From Ailurus styani (taxonomy: Eukaryota; Chordata; Mammalia; Carnivora; Ailuridae), in NCBI GenBank assembly GCA_002007465.1, contig LNAC01000036.1, positions 632,881 through 696,880 of the forward strand: a stretch of DNA of 64,000 nt, written 5' to 3'. The notes under the pieces were generated by a model. It made no database searches. It saw only the letters and a program-made list of their open reading frames with translations, and was not told where the DNA came from. Positions within the stretch are counted from its first letter, which is position 1; every line of letters starts with the position of its first letter. The position numbers were made by a program, and so were the translations under genes. Shown one piece after another: positions 34,300 through 45,826 of the stretch.

Positions 34300-35722
34300 A
34301 TCTAAAGGCTTTAGGGGTGGCAGTATTCTTCATAGTTCCATTAAGTGACCAATCTGGATGCTGAAGGAAACAATATCCTAAGGAAAAAGAATACACTACC
34401 TTATACTCAACCCAGTAGTAATTTTGATAAGAGATACAGTGCCAAATGTGGTGTGTTCACTAAAACAGGTACACAGTATACAGCTTAATGTGCGAGTGCC
34501 TTTTTTCAAAACCTACTGGAAAAAAGAATCAGAAAATTTTCACTCACATGAAATGGTCAATAATATTCATTTACAGCTTTGCCCCAGACTCACCTTAATA
34601 TAGTGTGAAGAGATCTGGACTACTGGTCTGTCTTACGTCTATCTAACATATTGCTGATATAATATTTATCATATATGATAAGGAAGAAATAGATAGCACA
34701 TTGGATACCTTACTAAATTATACCCACTTCATGGGATGGGAAATTCACTGACAGAATTTGAGGGGCCTATAACACCTGTTAAATTCTAGACAGCCAGAAG
34801 TCAGGACCCTGCTAGTATATCCCATCCAAAGTAAGACAGCTTTATTTTGTTCTTTGTACAAAACAAATTTATTTTGTTCTTTGTTATTTTATCTTTGTAC
34901 ACCACAAAGAAAGAATAAAAAATGCATATAAAATTGGACGTTCTGGAGGTAGCATATTGCACCTCTGCATGTATTTATCTAACTTATACACTAAAGAACA
35001 CAAAGACTTTCAGTTTTGATTGAGACAAGAGTAGGAAAGAACACTAAAAAAAGTCTAGGTTATCGTACAAGTTACTTTGCCACTTTTACTACATGACCCT
35101 TCAAACTATATATTATTAGAGGTATTAGTGGTGGGGAAAGATATGATATGTAATTTATGGCAAGTTCCAGTCAGAGAATCACAACACAGAGGTTTATGGT
35201 TTGGAATTAAAGTGATGCCATATGAATCTGAGAATAGAACACATTTTAACAAGTAACTCCCAGCATTCTGTTGGGTCCTGATAGAGACTGAGTATCTGAC
35301 CATGGAAAGTCAATGTGACTATGTGGCTATTTGCCTTTCATTAGCTGGGTTCTGTGAAATGTCAAATAATGAGGTTGGAAGGACCTACCAACAACCCACT
35401 GGAAGACAGATCAAGCACAGGTAGGACTAGGAGGAACAAGCTGCACCTATAGTAAGCTGTAAGGTAGTCCAGCCTCCTGTGTCATCTGCTGCCACTGTAT
35501 CAGGACCTCTCTCTCAGTTCACACCAGTGGCTGCCTGAGAATCCCTTGTGACTGGCTCACAGAAGGAACAAAACTCCAAGCTTGGTTAATGAATTGGTCA
35601 GCTTGGTACATAGGTAGAAAACATAAATGAAATACAGATACATCAGTATGAAAGAATAATCCTAAGGGCAGGGCTTTGACCAGTAAACCTGGTAACCTCC
35701 TTCATATTGAAAGAGAAGGGGT
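34300..35722 (+). pseudogene. Decayed ERVL-like pol: reverse transcriptase to RNase H
   Basis: Relic of the pol gene of a class III (ERVL-like) endogenous retrovirus on the plus strand. The region 34330-34360 resembles the start of the reverse transcriptase. The 35180-35360 segment resembles the RT/RNase H connection. A segment near 35581-35615 resembles the start of RNase H. Many stops and frameshifts are present and no frame exceeds about 70 codons, so it is inactive. The assignment rests on recognised segment order, not on a search. Confidence 0.6.
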
Positions 35723-35922
35723 TTGGGAGCCTGGGTGGCTTAGTCAGTTAAGCATGTGACTCTTGATTCCAGCTCAGGTCATGATCTCAGGGTGATGAGA
35801 TCAAGTCCCACACTGGGTTCAGCACTGGGCAGAGTCTGATTAAGATTCTCTCTCTCTCCCTCTGCTCCTGCCCACACCCCACCATCTCTAAAAACAAAAC
35901 CAAAAACAAAAAAAAAAGCAAA
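35723..35922 (+). mobile_element. Carnivore SINE, older type, inside the ERV
   Basis: Plus-strand copy with the older head ('gtcagttaagcatgtgactc') and an A-rich tail with (CAAAA) units. The 14-bp TSDs 'gaaagagaaggggt' at 35709-35722 and 35923-35936 are identical. It splits the RNase H part of the provirus. Confidence 0.94.
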
Positions 35923-35936
35923 GAAAGAGAAGGGGT

Positions 35937-37012
35937 ATAAAATTAGAAAGTATATGGACTCACAAGCAATGGCAAAAGGCTTGGTTGTTTAGTCAGGTTC
36001 CTGGAAGAAGAAATATTGCAAGTCTGAGACAAGGAGAACTGGAGTAGACTCACATGAATGGGGATATTAGAGTGAGCACAAAGTGTGAAGAACTTCATAT
36101 TGCATGTGAACCACCTGAATCCAGAGGGCACTCTCCATGGAAAAGAGAAATAAAACACCAAATATATAAATTAACTCAGTCCACTAAAAATAACCAGTGT
36201 CTTGTTCATTGAACCCAGTGCTAGCAAGATGGATTCATGAGTGGAGTAGCCACAGTGGAAGCAATGGAGAATACGCATGAGTGAAATATCATATGCTCTG
36301 AATACCAGGGCTTGTCTACCTATTGCTGCCACTCAATATCCAAACTGCCGGCACAAAGATCAACAATGAATCTCCAGCATTGTACCACCCAACACTTGAT
36401 GACTAGTTGACTACATTGGATTTCTTCTACTTAAGAGAGTCAGGATTTCTATTGTTGTTATTGTTATTTTTCTTTCTTCCTTGACAGGAACAGACACATA
36501 TTCTGGGTCTAGAGAACCTCAATGAGCACCACTATCCAGGGCTTATAAAATGGTTGATCCATTCATTTAGCAGCTCATATATCAAGAGACTCATTTTATA
36601 GAAAAGAAGGTATGAAAGCTAACCACTTTACATGGGATCCACTATTTTTATCATATACTATATCATCCATAAACAGTGACACCTTAGAATGGCCTATTAA
36701 AGCACAAAGAGACAGCAAAGATGCAGTACTTTAAGAGACTGATACCATCTTCTAGGATGAAGTAGATACTAGGAAGCAAAGATCTGTATATGGTGTTCTA
36801 TCCATATTAGTAAGAATCCATGAGTCTTAGAACCAACGGCATAGAAGCACAGTAATCCTACTTATTACTGTTTTTAGTGACCACCTTGGAAAATATGTGT
36901 TTCCCATCCCTGTAAAACTGTGATCTTCAGGTTTAGCATCCCCAATTCCCTTATACCACGGGAGAGAGTAAGAGTCACATATGAGTACTCCTTGGACACT
37001 TTGGGTCTTATT
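35937..37012 (+). pseudogene. Decayed ERVL-like pol: RNase H end and integrase
   Basis: The sequence continues after the SINE with the rest of RNase H (35940-36170). It then shows integrase-like segments: the zinc-binding portion about 36230-36380 and the catalytic core start about 36405-36510, with the segment around the first catalytic aspartate near 36490. The C-terminal part runs to the nested LTR at 37013. Stops and shifts are frequent. Domain order RT, RNase H, integrase is preserved. Confidence 0.6.
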
Positions 37013-37395
37013 ATGCATTGAACTGTGCTCTCCCTCAAATTCATATGTTGAGGTCCTACCACCCTCAATCCTTATTTGGAGATAAAATCTTTATAAAGCT
37101 TATCAGATTAAGAGAGTTCACTGGAGTTGGCCCTAATCCAGTGACTAGGTGTCCTTATGAAAAGGGGAAATTTAGACATGGAAACACACACACACACAGA
37201 GAACGTGAAAATGAAGGCAGAGAGCAGAGATACCAAAGATTGCTAGCAAACTATGAGAAGCCCTCAGAAGAAACCAACTCTATTGATACCTGGATCTCAG
37301 ACTTCTAGCCTCTAGAACTATGAGACAATATAATTCTGTTAAAGCCACCGAGTTTATGGAATTTTGTTACGACAGCTCTAGCAAACTAATATAGG
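37013..37395 (+). mobile_element. MaLR-type LTR nested in the ERV
   Basis: Segments in order: 'ctcaaattcatatgttgagg', 'ggccctaatccagtgactag', 'gtgtccttatgaaaagggg', 'cagacttctagcctctagaa' and 'cgacagctctagcaaactaa'. It interrupts the 3' end of the pol-derived sequence, which resumes at 37396. A short CA run lies at 37185-37199. Confidence 0.78.
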
Positions 37396-37720
37396 CTTCT
37401 TGTTCCAAGGGACTAGCCAGAAATAATGGAGATTACCATTTTGGAAGTTGCAGTTGACATTCATTATCAGAAGGAGGTAGGATCAATGTTACAAACAGAT
37501 GAAGGATGGAATATGTTTGACATTCAGGTGATCAAACTTGGTGTATGTTGGTAGTCCTAGTTAATTTTGATGGAAATGGATAATGATAACAACCTCTATC
37601 TGGGACGAAGAATGAAAGTATGATCATGCCCCTGAATCAAGCCACTGAATCAAAAGACAGGCCAGCTACAGGTGAAGAGAATCTAAAACTAATGTTGGAA
37701 GACAGAGATTGTGATAATTT
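37396..37720 (+). mobile_element. ERV internal 3' end after integrase
   Basis: The provirus resumes after the nested LTR with the region that follows integrase in ERVL-like elements and runs to the LTR start near 37722. I saw no envelope-like sequence, which fits the ERVL group. Confidence 0.5.
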
Positions 37721-37721
37721 G

Positions 37722-38245
37722 TTGTGACCCAAAAACCAGACTCTGATTTTGGTTAATTTACAAACGTTCCTCAAGTTTACCCCCCCAGGAAAACAGCTCC
37801 ACCAGAATCATGGAGGTCCTGCTTCTAGAAGTTCTATGAAAAGCAGATGCCAGTGGCCAAAGAGGAGGACTGTAGTTATACTCTGAGTAGACTCTGTTCC
37901 AACACCAAGACCCCATTCAGTTAAAGACTGGCTCCAGATACCTGGAATTCTGTCTGCTGACAGCCATTCCCTGTCAGTCTCTTCAAGGATCGCCTCAGTT
38001 AAGAATCAAAGCCCTCACCATGTTTATAACTTTTCAAAGCTAGCCCACATCCAGTAACTATTTGACCCAGGATATAAAGGCGCTCCCATTTCGGCCTAAA
38101 TAAAAACAACTATGAAAAGCCATCCTAATTGCAGAGAATTCAGTGAAATTAGCTGTGGTTCTCGTTAGTCCTGCATCACAAATAGATTTCTCTTACAAAT
38201 CCCTTCTTTTTGTGTCTCCTTTGCAGTGGTTTTGATCCCAAGAGC
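37722..38245 (+). mobile_element. ERVL-type 3' LTR
   Basis: About 520 bp directly after the internal region. It has a TATA-like gatataaagg at 38071-38080 and an AATAAA at 38099-38104, then a T-rich end. The subfamily was not assigned. The boundaries are approximate; the start is placed at a TG near 37722-37725. Confidence 0.5.
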
Positions 38246-38316
38246 ATTCCTTTTTTGTCCCTCCCCCCCCATGAGCATTCTTTAATAGCATTTTGCATGC
38301 TAACTTTCTCACAGTC

Positions 38317-38506
38317 TGCTTTTTTTTTTTTTTAAGATATATTTATTTGAGAGTGAGAAAAAAAGTGAGCCCAAGTCATGGGAGGGGCAGAAGGAGAGGG
38401 AGAACCAGACTCGCTGAGGAGCACACAGCCCTACACAGGGCTCAATCCCAGGACTTGAGAACATGACCAGAGCCGGAGTCACCCTTACTGAACCGTCCAG
38501 GCATCC
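38317..38506 (-). mobile_element. Carnivore SINE, older type
   Basis: Minus-strand, clearly diverged copy with the tail at 38317 and the head at 38506. The short flanks 'ctcacagtc' at 38308-38316 and 38507-38515 are identical. Confidence 0.9.
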
Positions 38507-38557
38507 CTCACAGTCCAACTCTTGAGGAGGCCTAAACTTCATTTAGATCTTATTGTG

Positions 38558-38645
38558 CGGTGGTAAGGATTAAATGACATGATGTATACAAAACATTTAG
38601 CATACAGCCACTAGGTAAATTCATATTTAGCTCATTCGAAAACCA
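38558..38645 (+). repeat. MIR SINE fragment
   Basis: The run 'gtaaggattaaatgacatga' followed by 'tttagcatacagccactagg' follows the MIR-class pattern. Confidence 0.5.
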
Positions 38646-39709
38646 CCACATTAAAATATTATCTCAATAAATTTTTTTCTTTAGTTTACCCTTTATCCAA
38701 AGATGCAATGTGAGAAATGTGTGTGTGTGCCTATGCATGTGGGTGTATGTGGTTTTTACTTTCAACTTTTGGTGTGTGCAGGTCATGGTTTTCATACTGG
38801 ACTTATTTATTTTTACACTGCATCCTCCAGGGATCTCACATTTAAAACCCTAATTTAAAAAAACATATAACTATTCAACAAGATGGAACAACAAATAAAG
38901 TTGTGTGAGATAGATACTGATTGATATGCTTTTTCTTGTCTCAAATTTTGACAGAGATGGGGATCTAAATAGGTTTCAGAGACATACTTTTTTCCTACTC
39001 CTACTAGTGTCTTTGTAGTAAATTCATGCCACCTGACACTAGAAACATTATGCACATTCATGGTTTGAGCTATAATTTCAGGATAGCTCCATGCTTCTGT
39101 TAGAACCAAAACAAAGTGTTCATTTTACTATGCTACACTGAGTCATTGTAACATTTCTTAAAAGTTAAGCTATTTATCTCCTAACTTTTATTTTGCTAGC
39201 TCAGTAGAAAACTATTCACATTCTTGTACTTCAAGAGTGTAAAATAAGTTTTGATGGTCTTGCAAAACTACTTATCCCAATAATATATATTATATACATA
39301 TATATTTCTTTCTAGATTCCTCCAAGTCCAAAGTCAGCTCATACTTTTTTGTTCCTTATTTCTTTCTTCCATTTGTCCTTGTGTCTTCCTTTCTTCTTTT
39401 ATAGTTTTTAATTGAATATCTATTATCAGATATTTCATTCAATTCTGGAGATACGAGAGCTTATGAATATTTGAGGTAAGGGTCCAAGTATGGTGGATAT
39501 TCTTTCCTTCTTTTGTGGGGGGGGGCAAAGTGAGTCATATGGTAAAAACAGGTACCTTATTGCTACTTGATTCCTGCCCCATTGCATAACTTGGGAAGAA
39601 AATGAAATGTTGCCAAAGAAAAAGGAAGATAGGACTCCAGAAATTTAGGACTAAAACATCTGTTTGAAGCATCTGTTGAGCCTAAAGGGAGTAAAGACCC
39701 CTTGCAATG
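38646..39709. other. Unique AT-rich DNA
   Basis: A GT-rich patch lies at 38718-38752, a G-run at 39519-39526 and a pyrimidine-rich patch at 39345-39405. No gene was recognised. Confidence 0.45.
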
Positions 39710-40063
39710 ATGTAATTGTTCATTTTATGTGTCAACTTAGAGGGTGATTTTTGGATAAAATAAACTTTTAAATCAGTGAACTTTGGTTATCCTAATGTAA
39801 GCGGCCTTGTACAATTCATCCAAAAGCCTGAATTGGACAAAAAGATCACCCTTTGTGAGCAAGAGAAAATTCTCCAGAAGAATGTCTTTGGAATTCATCT
39901 ACACAACTGGGTCTCCTGCACCTCCAGCCAGCCGGACCATGCAGACAGCAGACTTACCAGCCTCCATTATGATGTGAGGCAATTCCTTATAATAAGTCCC
40001 TTTATATATTCACACACACATCCTCCTGGTTCTGTTTCTCTGGAGAACTCTAATACAAATGAT
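39710..40063 (+). mobile_element. Solo LTR-like repeat (family unassigned)
   Basis: A familiar interspersed element with 'tgttcattttatgtgtcaac' at the start, a 'gcctgaattggacaaaaaga' block, 'ccttataataagtcccttta' and the end 'ggttctgtttctctggaga'. The 117-codon frame at 39776-40129 falls in it and is not a gene. Confidence 0.6.
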
Positions 40064-41160
40064 ATCAGGTCAGAAGGGCCGCTTTCCTTTTTAATCTCCT
40101 ATACATGCCAGCATGGGAGAGGTCACTGATAGCTAGCAAGAGAGGAAGTAAATGAGAAAGAGAGGTCTGCTTTGGAACAATCTTTTGTCTACCAGGAATA
40201 GCCAAAGCAAAGCCGGCCCTAGTTAGACAGGTGGGAGAAATTTTCACCTTAACAGAGGATTAAAATGTTAATCATATAGGACTGGATGACTTCTGAATGA
40301 AGACTTTTATAGCAAAAATTGAGCATAGGACATTTTATTATCTAAAGTGAACAGAGAAGTGAGGCAGTCTGTAGGAGTTATCATGAAATAACAGAGGGAA
40401 AATTTAATTTCCCATACTGAATACATTTTAAAAGGATAGTAGGATACAAAAAAAATAAAGTTATATTTCGATTACTTTCCACAAGTTCACTTGTTTAATA
40501 TATCTGTTAGAGACATTTAGAAGATGGAATCAATTTTACATCGATGAGGAGCTAGGGAGAATAAAGGAGAGCTAAATATTATTACATCAGTTGCTTGAAG
40601 TGAATAGAGATATCATTAATAGAGAAGTTTCTGCAAAAAGGCTGAGTTCATGTTTGTAGGTGCTGATGTAGATGTGACGTTTGTAAATGTTGATCAAGAC
40701 TAAAATGTCAATTAGCATAAGACAAACGTAAATCTGGTATTTCCAAGTGTGTACCTTTTTCAAGCTGAAGTTTGAATACATATTTCCTCTCATCTTTTCA
40801 TTATTGATTCAGAAATATTTTTCCTATTATTCTATTTTCTGCCTTAGGAAAGTGCTCCCATTTATTGATGCATCAGAGCTGAGAGGCCCCGAGTAAACAT
40901 CACAGTAAAGAGGATTTTTATGTTGTTATTTTTTTTTCTATTGCAATTTCCTTAGAAGGTTTAGTAAGAAGAGGGAGAAAATAACTTGAAAAAGAATAAA
41001 TATATAGAAAGAACTTACAAAATACAAAATAAATAATGAAAAGAGGAAAACCAATCCCTTATCAATAGGACTAAGAACAAGAATGGGAAAGTCACATAAC
41101 TAAGCTTTAATTTTATTTTTTTTTAGTTTCTCTTGTTCCTTCCTTAACCACAATTTTCCT
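40064..41160. other. Unique DNA
   Basis: No gene or repeat was recognised. Confidence 0.45.
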
Positions 41161-41164
41161 TCTG

Positions 41165-41312
41165 TCTTCAGTTTTTCTTGAGTTATGGAAACAGAAAATA
41201 GAATTATAGTACTGATTTCACAGTGTATGTATGTATCAAATCATCATGTTGTACACTTTAAATGCATACAATTTAACTGTCAATTATACCTCAATAAAGC
41301 TGGGGGAAAAAC
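41165..41312 (+). mobile_element. L1M 3' end
   Basis: The run 'tcatcatgttgtacactttaa' and 'caattatacctcaataaagc' is the characteristic 3' end of an L1M element in sense orientation, ending at an A-rich tail. It lies tail-to-tail with the antisense L1M that follows. Confidence 0.7.
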
Positions 41313-41514
41313 AGAGAACAGCAACCTAACAGACTATGCAGTTTTTATTTTAAGTCTGTATAAAAGTGTGTGTATCTGTGGGAGTAACTAATAACTACAT
41401 TATTTTCACTGTAACTACAATTATTTTTTTCTGGAGAATTGATTTTTTGTTCGTATTTTCAAATTTATCCTTATGAGGGGCTTCATGCACATTGCTTCTT
41501 ACTTTTAACATCTT

Positions 41515-43700
41515 TTATGAGATATGTGATAAATGTACAGTTATAAGGCATAGCGTAGGTTTTGACTGAACCATCACTAAATCCAGATAATGAATATTTC
41601 TATCATCCCAGACGTTTGCTGGTGACTCTGTCCTCTCACCCTCCCACTTTGGCTTGCTCTCTCTCCAGACCATCCCTCCCATTCATTTATTTTCTGTCCT
41701 GACAGATTGCTTTGTGTTTTCTAAAATCATGTATAAATAGAGCAATACTGTGTATACACGTATTGGTTGGGGTTCTCTTGGTTGTCAGAATTATTTTGAG
41801 ATTCATCCATATTGGAGCATGTATCAATACCCCATTTTATCAATTACAACTGAGTACTGAATACATATACCAAAGGATTTTCTCTCCATTCACATGTCAA
41901 TGGACATCTGGACTGTTCCCAATTTTTGGCTGTTATAAATGAAGCTGCTGTAATTATTTCTTCTAGTAACCTTTGTACAGCTATTTTCTTTCATTTTCAG
42001 GTAAATACCTAGGAGTCGAATGACTGAGTCGTATGACAGGTGTATGTGTAACTTTTTCAGAAACTGACAAGATATTTTCTACAGTGGTTCTACTTTACAT
42101 TCCTATAGTAGTTTATGACACTTCCAGTTTGTCTATAACCTCACCAACACTTGGTACAGTCTTTTTGGAATTTTCTGTTTTATTGTTTTTGTTTTTATTT
42201 TCGTTTTCTTGTTTTGTTTTTATTTTTTAATTTTAGCATTCAGATAGGTCCATCTCATTTTGACTCTAAATTGTAGTATTTTAGTGGTGAATGATGTTGA
42301 ACATCTTTTCCTGTGCTTTTATGCTATTTGTATATCTTTGGTAAAATGTTCATGTATTTTGGCCACTTTTTACTATATTTCCCTTATTACTGGATTTTGA
42401 AATTCCTTTGGTTCTGGAAGTAAGTCCTTTATCAGATACTTGTTTTGCAAAATTTTGTCCAAGTCTGTGATTTGCCTTTTTCTTCTCCTTGTAGTGTCTT
42501 TTAAACATTGTAAGATTTTAGTTTTTATGACATCCATTTTATCAATTTGTTCATTAATGGATCATGTTTGGTATCAAGGCTGAGAAATCTTTGTCTGTCT
42601 CAAGGTCACCATTTTTCATCGATTTTTTTTCCTGAGAAAAAAATTTTTCCTGAGATTTTTTAGTCTCAGGATTTACATATAAATCCATGATTTAATTTCT
42701 GTATATAATGTAAGACACAGAATGAAGTTCATGTATATATATGAAAAATGGGATATGTGCGTGTGTGTATGCACACACACACACATTCCATCTTTTCAGG
42801 ACGAATTGTTGCAAAACTATCCCTTCCTTACTGACATGCATCTTTATCAAAATCAGTTGTTCATACATATTCAAGGTACCAATCTTGGACTTTTTTGTTC
42901 TGTTCCACTGATCTTTTTTGCTTAACATTTCTTAATTACAGTACCCTTATAATACTTCTTGAAATCAGGTAGTGTTAGCCCTGCAACTTTGGTCTTTTTA
43001 AGTGTTGTTTTGCTATCCTATACGCATTGCATTTTAATAATACTTTTAGAATCAGCTTAACAACTTTAACAATAATAATCAAAAAAGCCTTTTTTTATTG
43101 TGATTAGGATTGAATTTAATCTAAAGACCAGTTTCAGAAGTATTTATATCAATAATATTGACTCTTCCAAGTCAGGAATAAATAGATATATTTATTTAGG
43201 TATTGATTTTTCTCAGCAACATTTTAAACATTTTGAGTAAAGATATAAAGATCTTTCACATCTTTGGTCAAGATTATCCCTAATATTTTATATTTTTATG
43301 CTTTATAAATAACATTTTAAAATCCGGATTATTATTTGTTGTTAGTATATATAGATATTCATTTGATTTTGAGTGTACGTCTTGTATCTTGTAACTTTGC
43401 TTCACTCACTTATTAGTTCTAATATGTTTTTGTAGGTCTAATTGCTTTTCCTACATAAATAATCATGTAGTCTGAGCATAAAGACAGATGTAACTCACTT
43501 TCCCAAATATAGACGCATTTTTATCTTTTTTTGTGTGTGTGGCTTCTTATTCAAGTTAGAGCCTCCAATATAAATTGGAAAAGATGAGATGCTGAGCAGA
43601 TGAGAGCAGAGACGAGAGCAGATGAGAGCAGAGACGAGAGCAGACTTCCTTGTTTTGTGGCCTGAGCTTAGGAAGAAAGACTTTAGCACTTTAAAAATGT
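41515..43700 (-). mobile_element. Ancient L1M, 3' UTR and ORF2 remnant
   Basis: Read on the minus strand this is an old L1M: the 3' UTR (41515-41800), then the ORF2 3' half. Plus-strand marks include 'gagattcatccatattggag', 'cattcacatgtcaatggaca', 'gtaaatacctaggagtcgaa' and 'acctcaccaacacttggtac'. All frames are broken. An inverted GT/CA patch (42757-42784) and a 22-bp tandem duplication (43596-43640) lie within it. Confidence 0.82.
43596..43640. repeat. 22-bp tandem duplication
   Basis: Two copies of a 22-bp unit starting gcagatgagagc, at 43596 and 43618, are essentially identical. The duplication lies inside the antisense L1M and must be younger than it. Confidence 0.8.
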
Positions 43701-43707
43701 TACTATT

Positions 43708-43777
43708 GGGGCGCCTGGGTGGCTCAGTGGGTTAAAGCCTCTGCCTTTGGCCAAGGTCATGATCTCAGGGTCCTGGG
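43708..43777 (+). mobile_element. Truncated carnivore SINE (5' 70 bp only)
   Basis: The mustelid-type head is present up to 'gggtcctgg' and then stops abruptly, with no CT-rich part, no tail and no TSD. Retroposition usually truncates the 5' end, so loss of the 3' part points to a later rearrangement at about 43777. Confidence 0.9.
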
Positions 43778-43780
43778 TGT

Positions 43781-43917
43781 TCTCAAATAATTAAATATCC
43801 TCCTCATGTTCCTATAAATGAAACAAGCCTTTGCAAGTTTTAAGATATTGTGGCTGAAATAATTCTAGGATCAGAAAAGTTACTGACACAGATTGAAGTT
43901 TCTCATTGTCCAGTTCT
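43781..43917 (+). repeat. Local duplicate segment, copy A
   Basis: This 137-bp stretch matches 45827-45960 in direct orientation with about 13 mismatches and a few gap positions by eye, roughly 10% divergence. Its left edge abuts the truncated SINE and its right edge abuts the TSD of the next SINE. Confidence 0.9.
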
Positions 43918-43932
43918 AAAGAGAAAACATCT

Positions 43933-44147
43933 GGGCGCCTGGGTGGCTCAGTGGGTTAAAGCCTCTGCTTTCGGCTCAGGTCATGATCTCAGGGTCCTGG
44001 GATCGAGGCCCGCATCGGGCTCCCTGCTCGGCGGGGAGCCTGCTTCCCCCTCTCTCTCTCTGCCTGTTCTCTCTGCCTCCTTGTGATCTCTCTCCCTCTA
44101 TGAAATAAATAAAATAAATAAAATCTTTTAAAAAAAAATAAATAAAT
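43933..44147 (+). mobile_element. Carnivore SINE, mustelid type
   Basis: Full-length copy with an (AAATA)n tail and identical 15-bp TSDs 'aaagagaaaacatct' at 43918-43932 and 44148-44162. Confidence 0.96.
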
Positions 44148-44164
44148 AAAGAGAAAACATCTAT

Positions 44165-45560
44165 TTTCTGTATCTTTATTCCTTTGTACATAATGTCTTT
44201 TTTTTCTCTGACTACTTTTAAGGTTTTCTGTTTCTTATTGCTTTTGAACATTTTGATTATGTTGTACCTGTAGTGTTTGGCAATGTTTACTGTGCCTGAT
44301 GTTCTTGGAGGCTCTTAGATCCATAATTTAATGATTTTCTTCAAATTTGGAAGAAAAAAAAAACACAAAACCCTGACCATTTCTTCAAATATTTTCTCCT
44401 TTCTCCCTCCGTTAGTCTTTCACCCAATACAATTAAATATATATTAATATTGACTGCTTGAAGTACTACCACAACTCCCTGATGCTCCTTCTAACTCTAT
44501 TTCTTTCTTTTTGTGTTTTAATTTCATAGAGGTTACATTTCTGTGTTTTCCAGCTTGGTGATCTTTTCTTTTGCCATGTCTAATCATTGTTTATTCCCAT
44601 CCAGAGAATATTTCCTACCAGACATTGTAAATTTCTTCTCTGGAATTTTAAGTTGACTACCTCATTAGTCTACTTAATTTTTTTGAACATATCAGGTATA
44701 GTTACAGTAGCTATTTTACCCTTCTTGTTGGCTAAGTCTAACATCTTTTGGAGTCCAGCATTGGCTCAGATTAACCATCTTTTCACACTATTTTTTTGCT
44801 TTGAAAGCCTGATAATTTTTGGAAGGATATCAAACATTGTTAAGCTTTACTTTGTTGAGTGCTGGATATTTTCATTACTATAAATATTCTTGAGCTTTGT
44901 TCTGGGATTCAGTAAAGTCACTTGGAAACAGCTTGATATTTTTGTGTCTTGTTTTAAAGATATGTTATCCAGGATTAGAACAGCATTCAGCCTTGGAATA
45001 ATTTCCCTACTTTCATCATGCAAGATCCTTTTTGTAGTCTAATGCCACATGAATCATGGGCCTGTCCAATTTAGGTAGTGGAACTAGGCCCTAATCCTGG
45101 TCCAGTGTGAGTACTCAGCATTGCTACCTTTAATCTTTTCAGGTGGCAATTCTTTCTCAAGCCTTGGGTAGGAACCTTACATGCATTTCCTTGAAAAAAA
45201 AAAATCAGCTAAATACTTCCATGTGATTCTCAGCAGCTCTTCAGAGTTCTTTTCCTATGTAGCTCTCTCCTCTCTAATAGTCCTGAACATCCTAGCTGCC
45301 TTGATCTCTCCGTACTCTCACTTATGCCCTTCAACTCAGGGAGTCCACTGAGCTCTGCATGGGTTTCCCCTCCCTTTTCTGTGGCTTTTAAACTTTCTCA
45401 ATGCAGTAAGCTGGGACAATCATAGGGCTCATCTTGATTGCTTCTCGTGTGTCAGGGATCATGATCCTTCATTGCCTGATATCCATTTTCTTAAAAAGTA
45501 TTATTTCATGTATTTTGTCTATGTTTTTCTCTTTTTCAGATAAGAGAGTAAATCTGGTTC
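44165..45560 (-). mobile_element. Ancient L1M 5' part (5' UTR-like)
   Basis: The plus-strand segments 'ccatttcttcaaatattttc', 'gctaagtctaacatcttttg' and the 'agtgctggatattttcatta' block belong to the 5' region of L1M elements read in antisense. It is the right-hand continuation of the antisense L1M at 41515-43700; the intervening 5' half of ORF2 and ORF1 is missing. The 98-codon frame at 44587-44883 is part of it. Confidence 0.55.
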
Positions 45561-45826
45561 ACTCCAACTCGGTAAGAACTGATGTTTTTTCAACTACTTT
45601 TGAAATTAGTTGAAAACTAATCTGGCACCGGCATCAGAGAAATCAGAAACATCTAAACATACTTGCAACAGTTACAGAAAACATGGTTAATTCTCCTAAA
45701 TAGCATATTTAGAGATACGTTGGCAAAGGCAAAAAGGGGTGATATGATAATTTATTTACAGAGATTTTATTCTTAAATTTTAAATTATTTTATTCTTAAA
45801 TTTACTAGTGAAGTATAACTTGGTGA
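45561..45826. other. Unique AT-rich DNA
   Basis: Short flank between the L1M and copy B of the duplicated segment. Confidence 0.4.

Noticed and set aside
38242..38280. 'gagcattc' repeated at 38242 and 38273 as the LTR target duplication
   Set aside because: Both copies lie on the same side of the LTR, separated by a T/C-rich run, so they do not flank it.
39776..40129. 117-codon open frame
   Set aside because: It lies in an LTR-like repeat, has no recognisable domain and needs no function to explain it.
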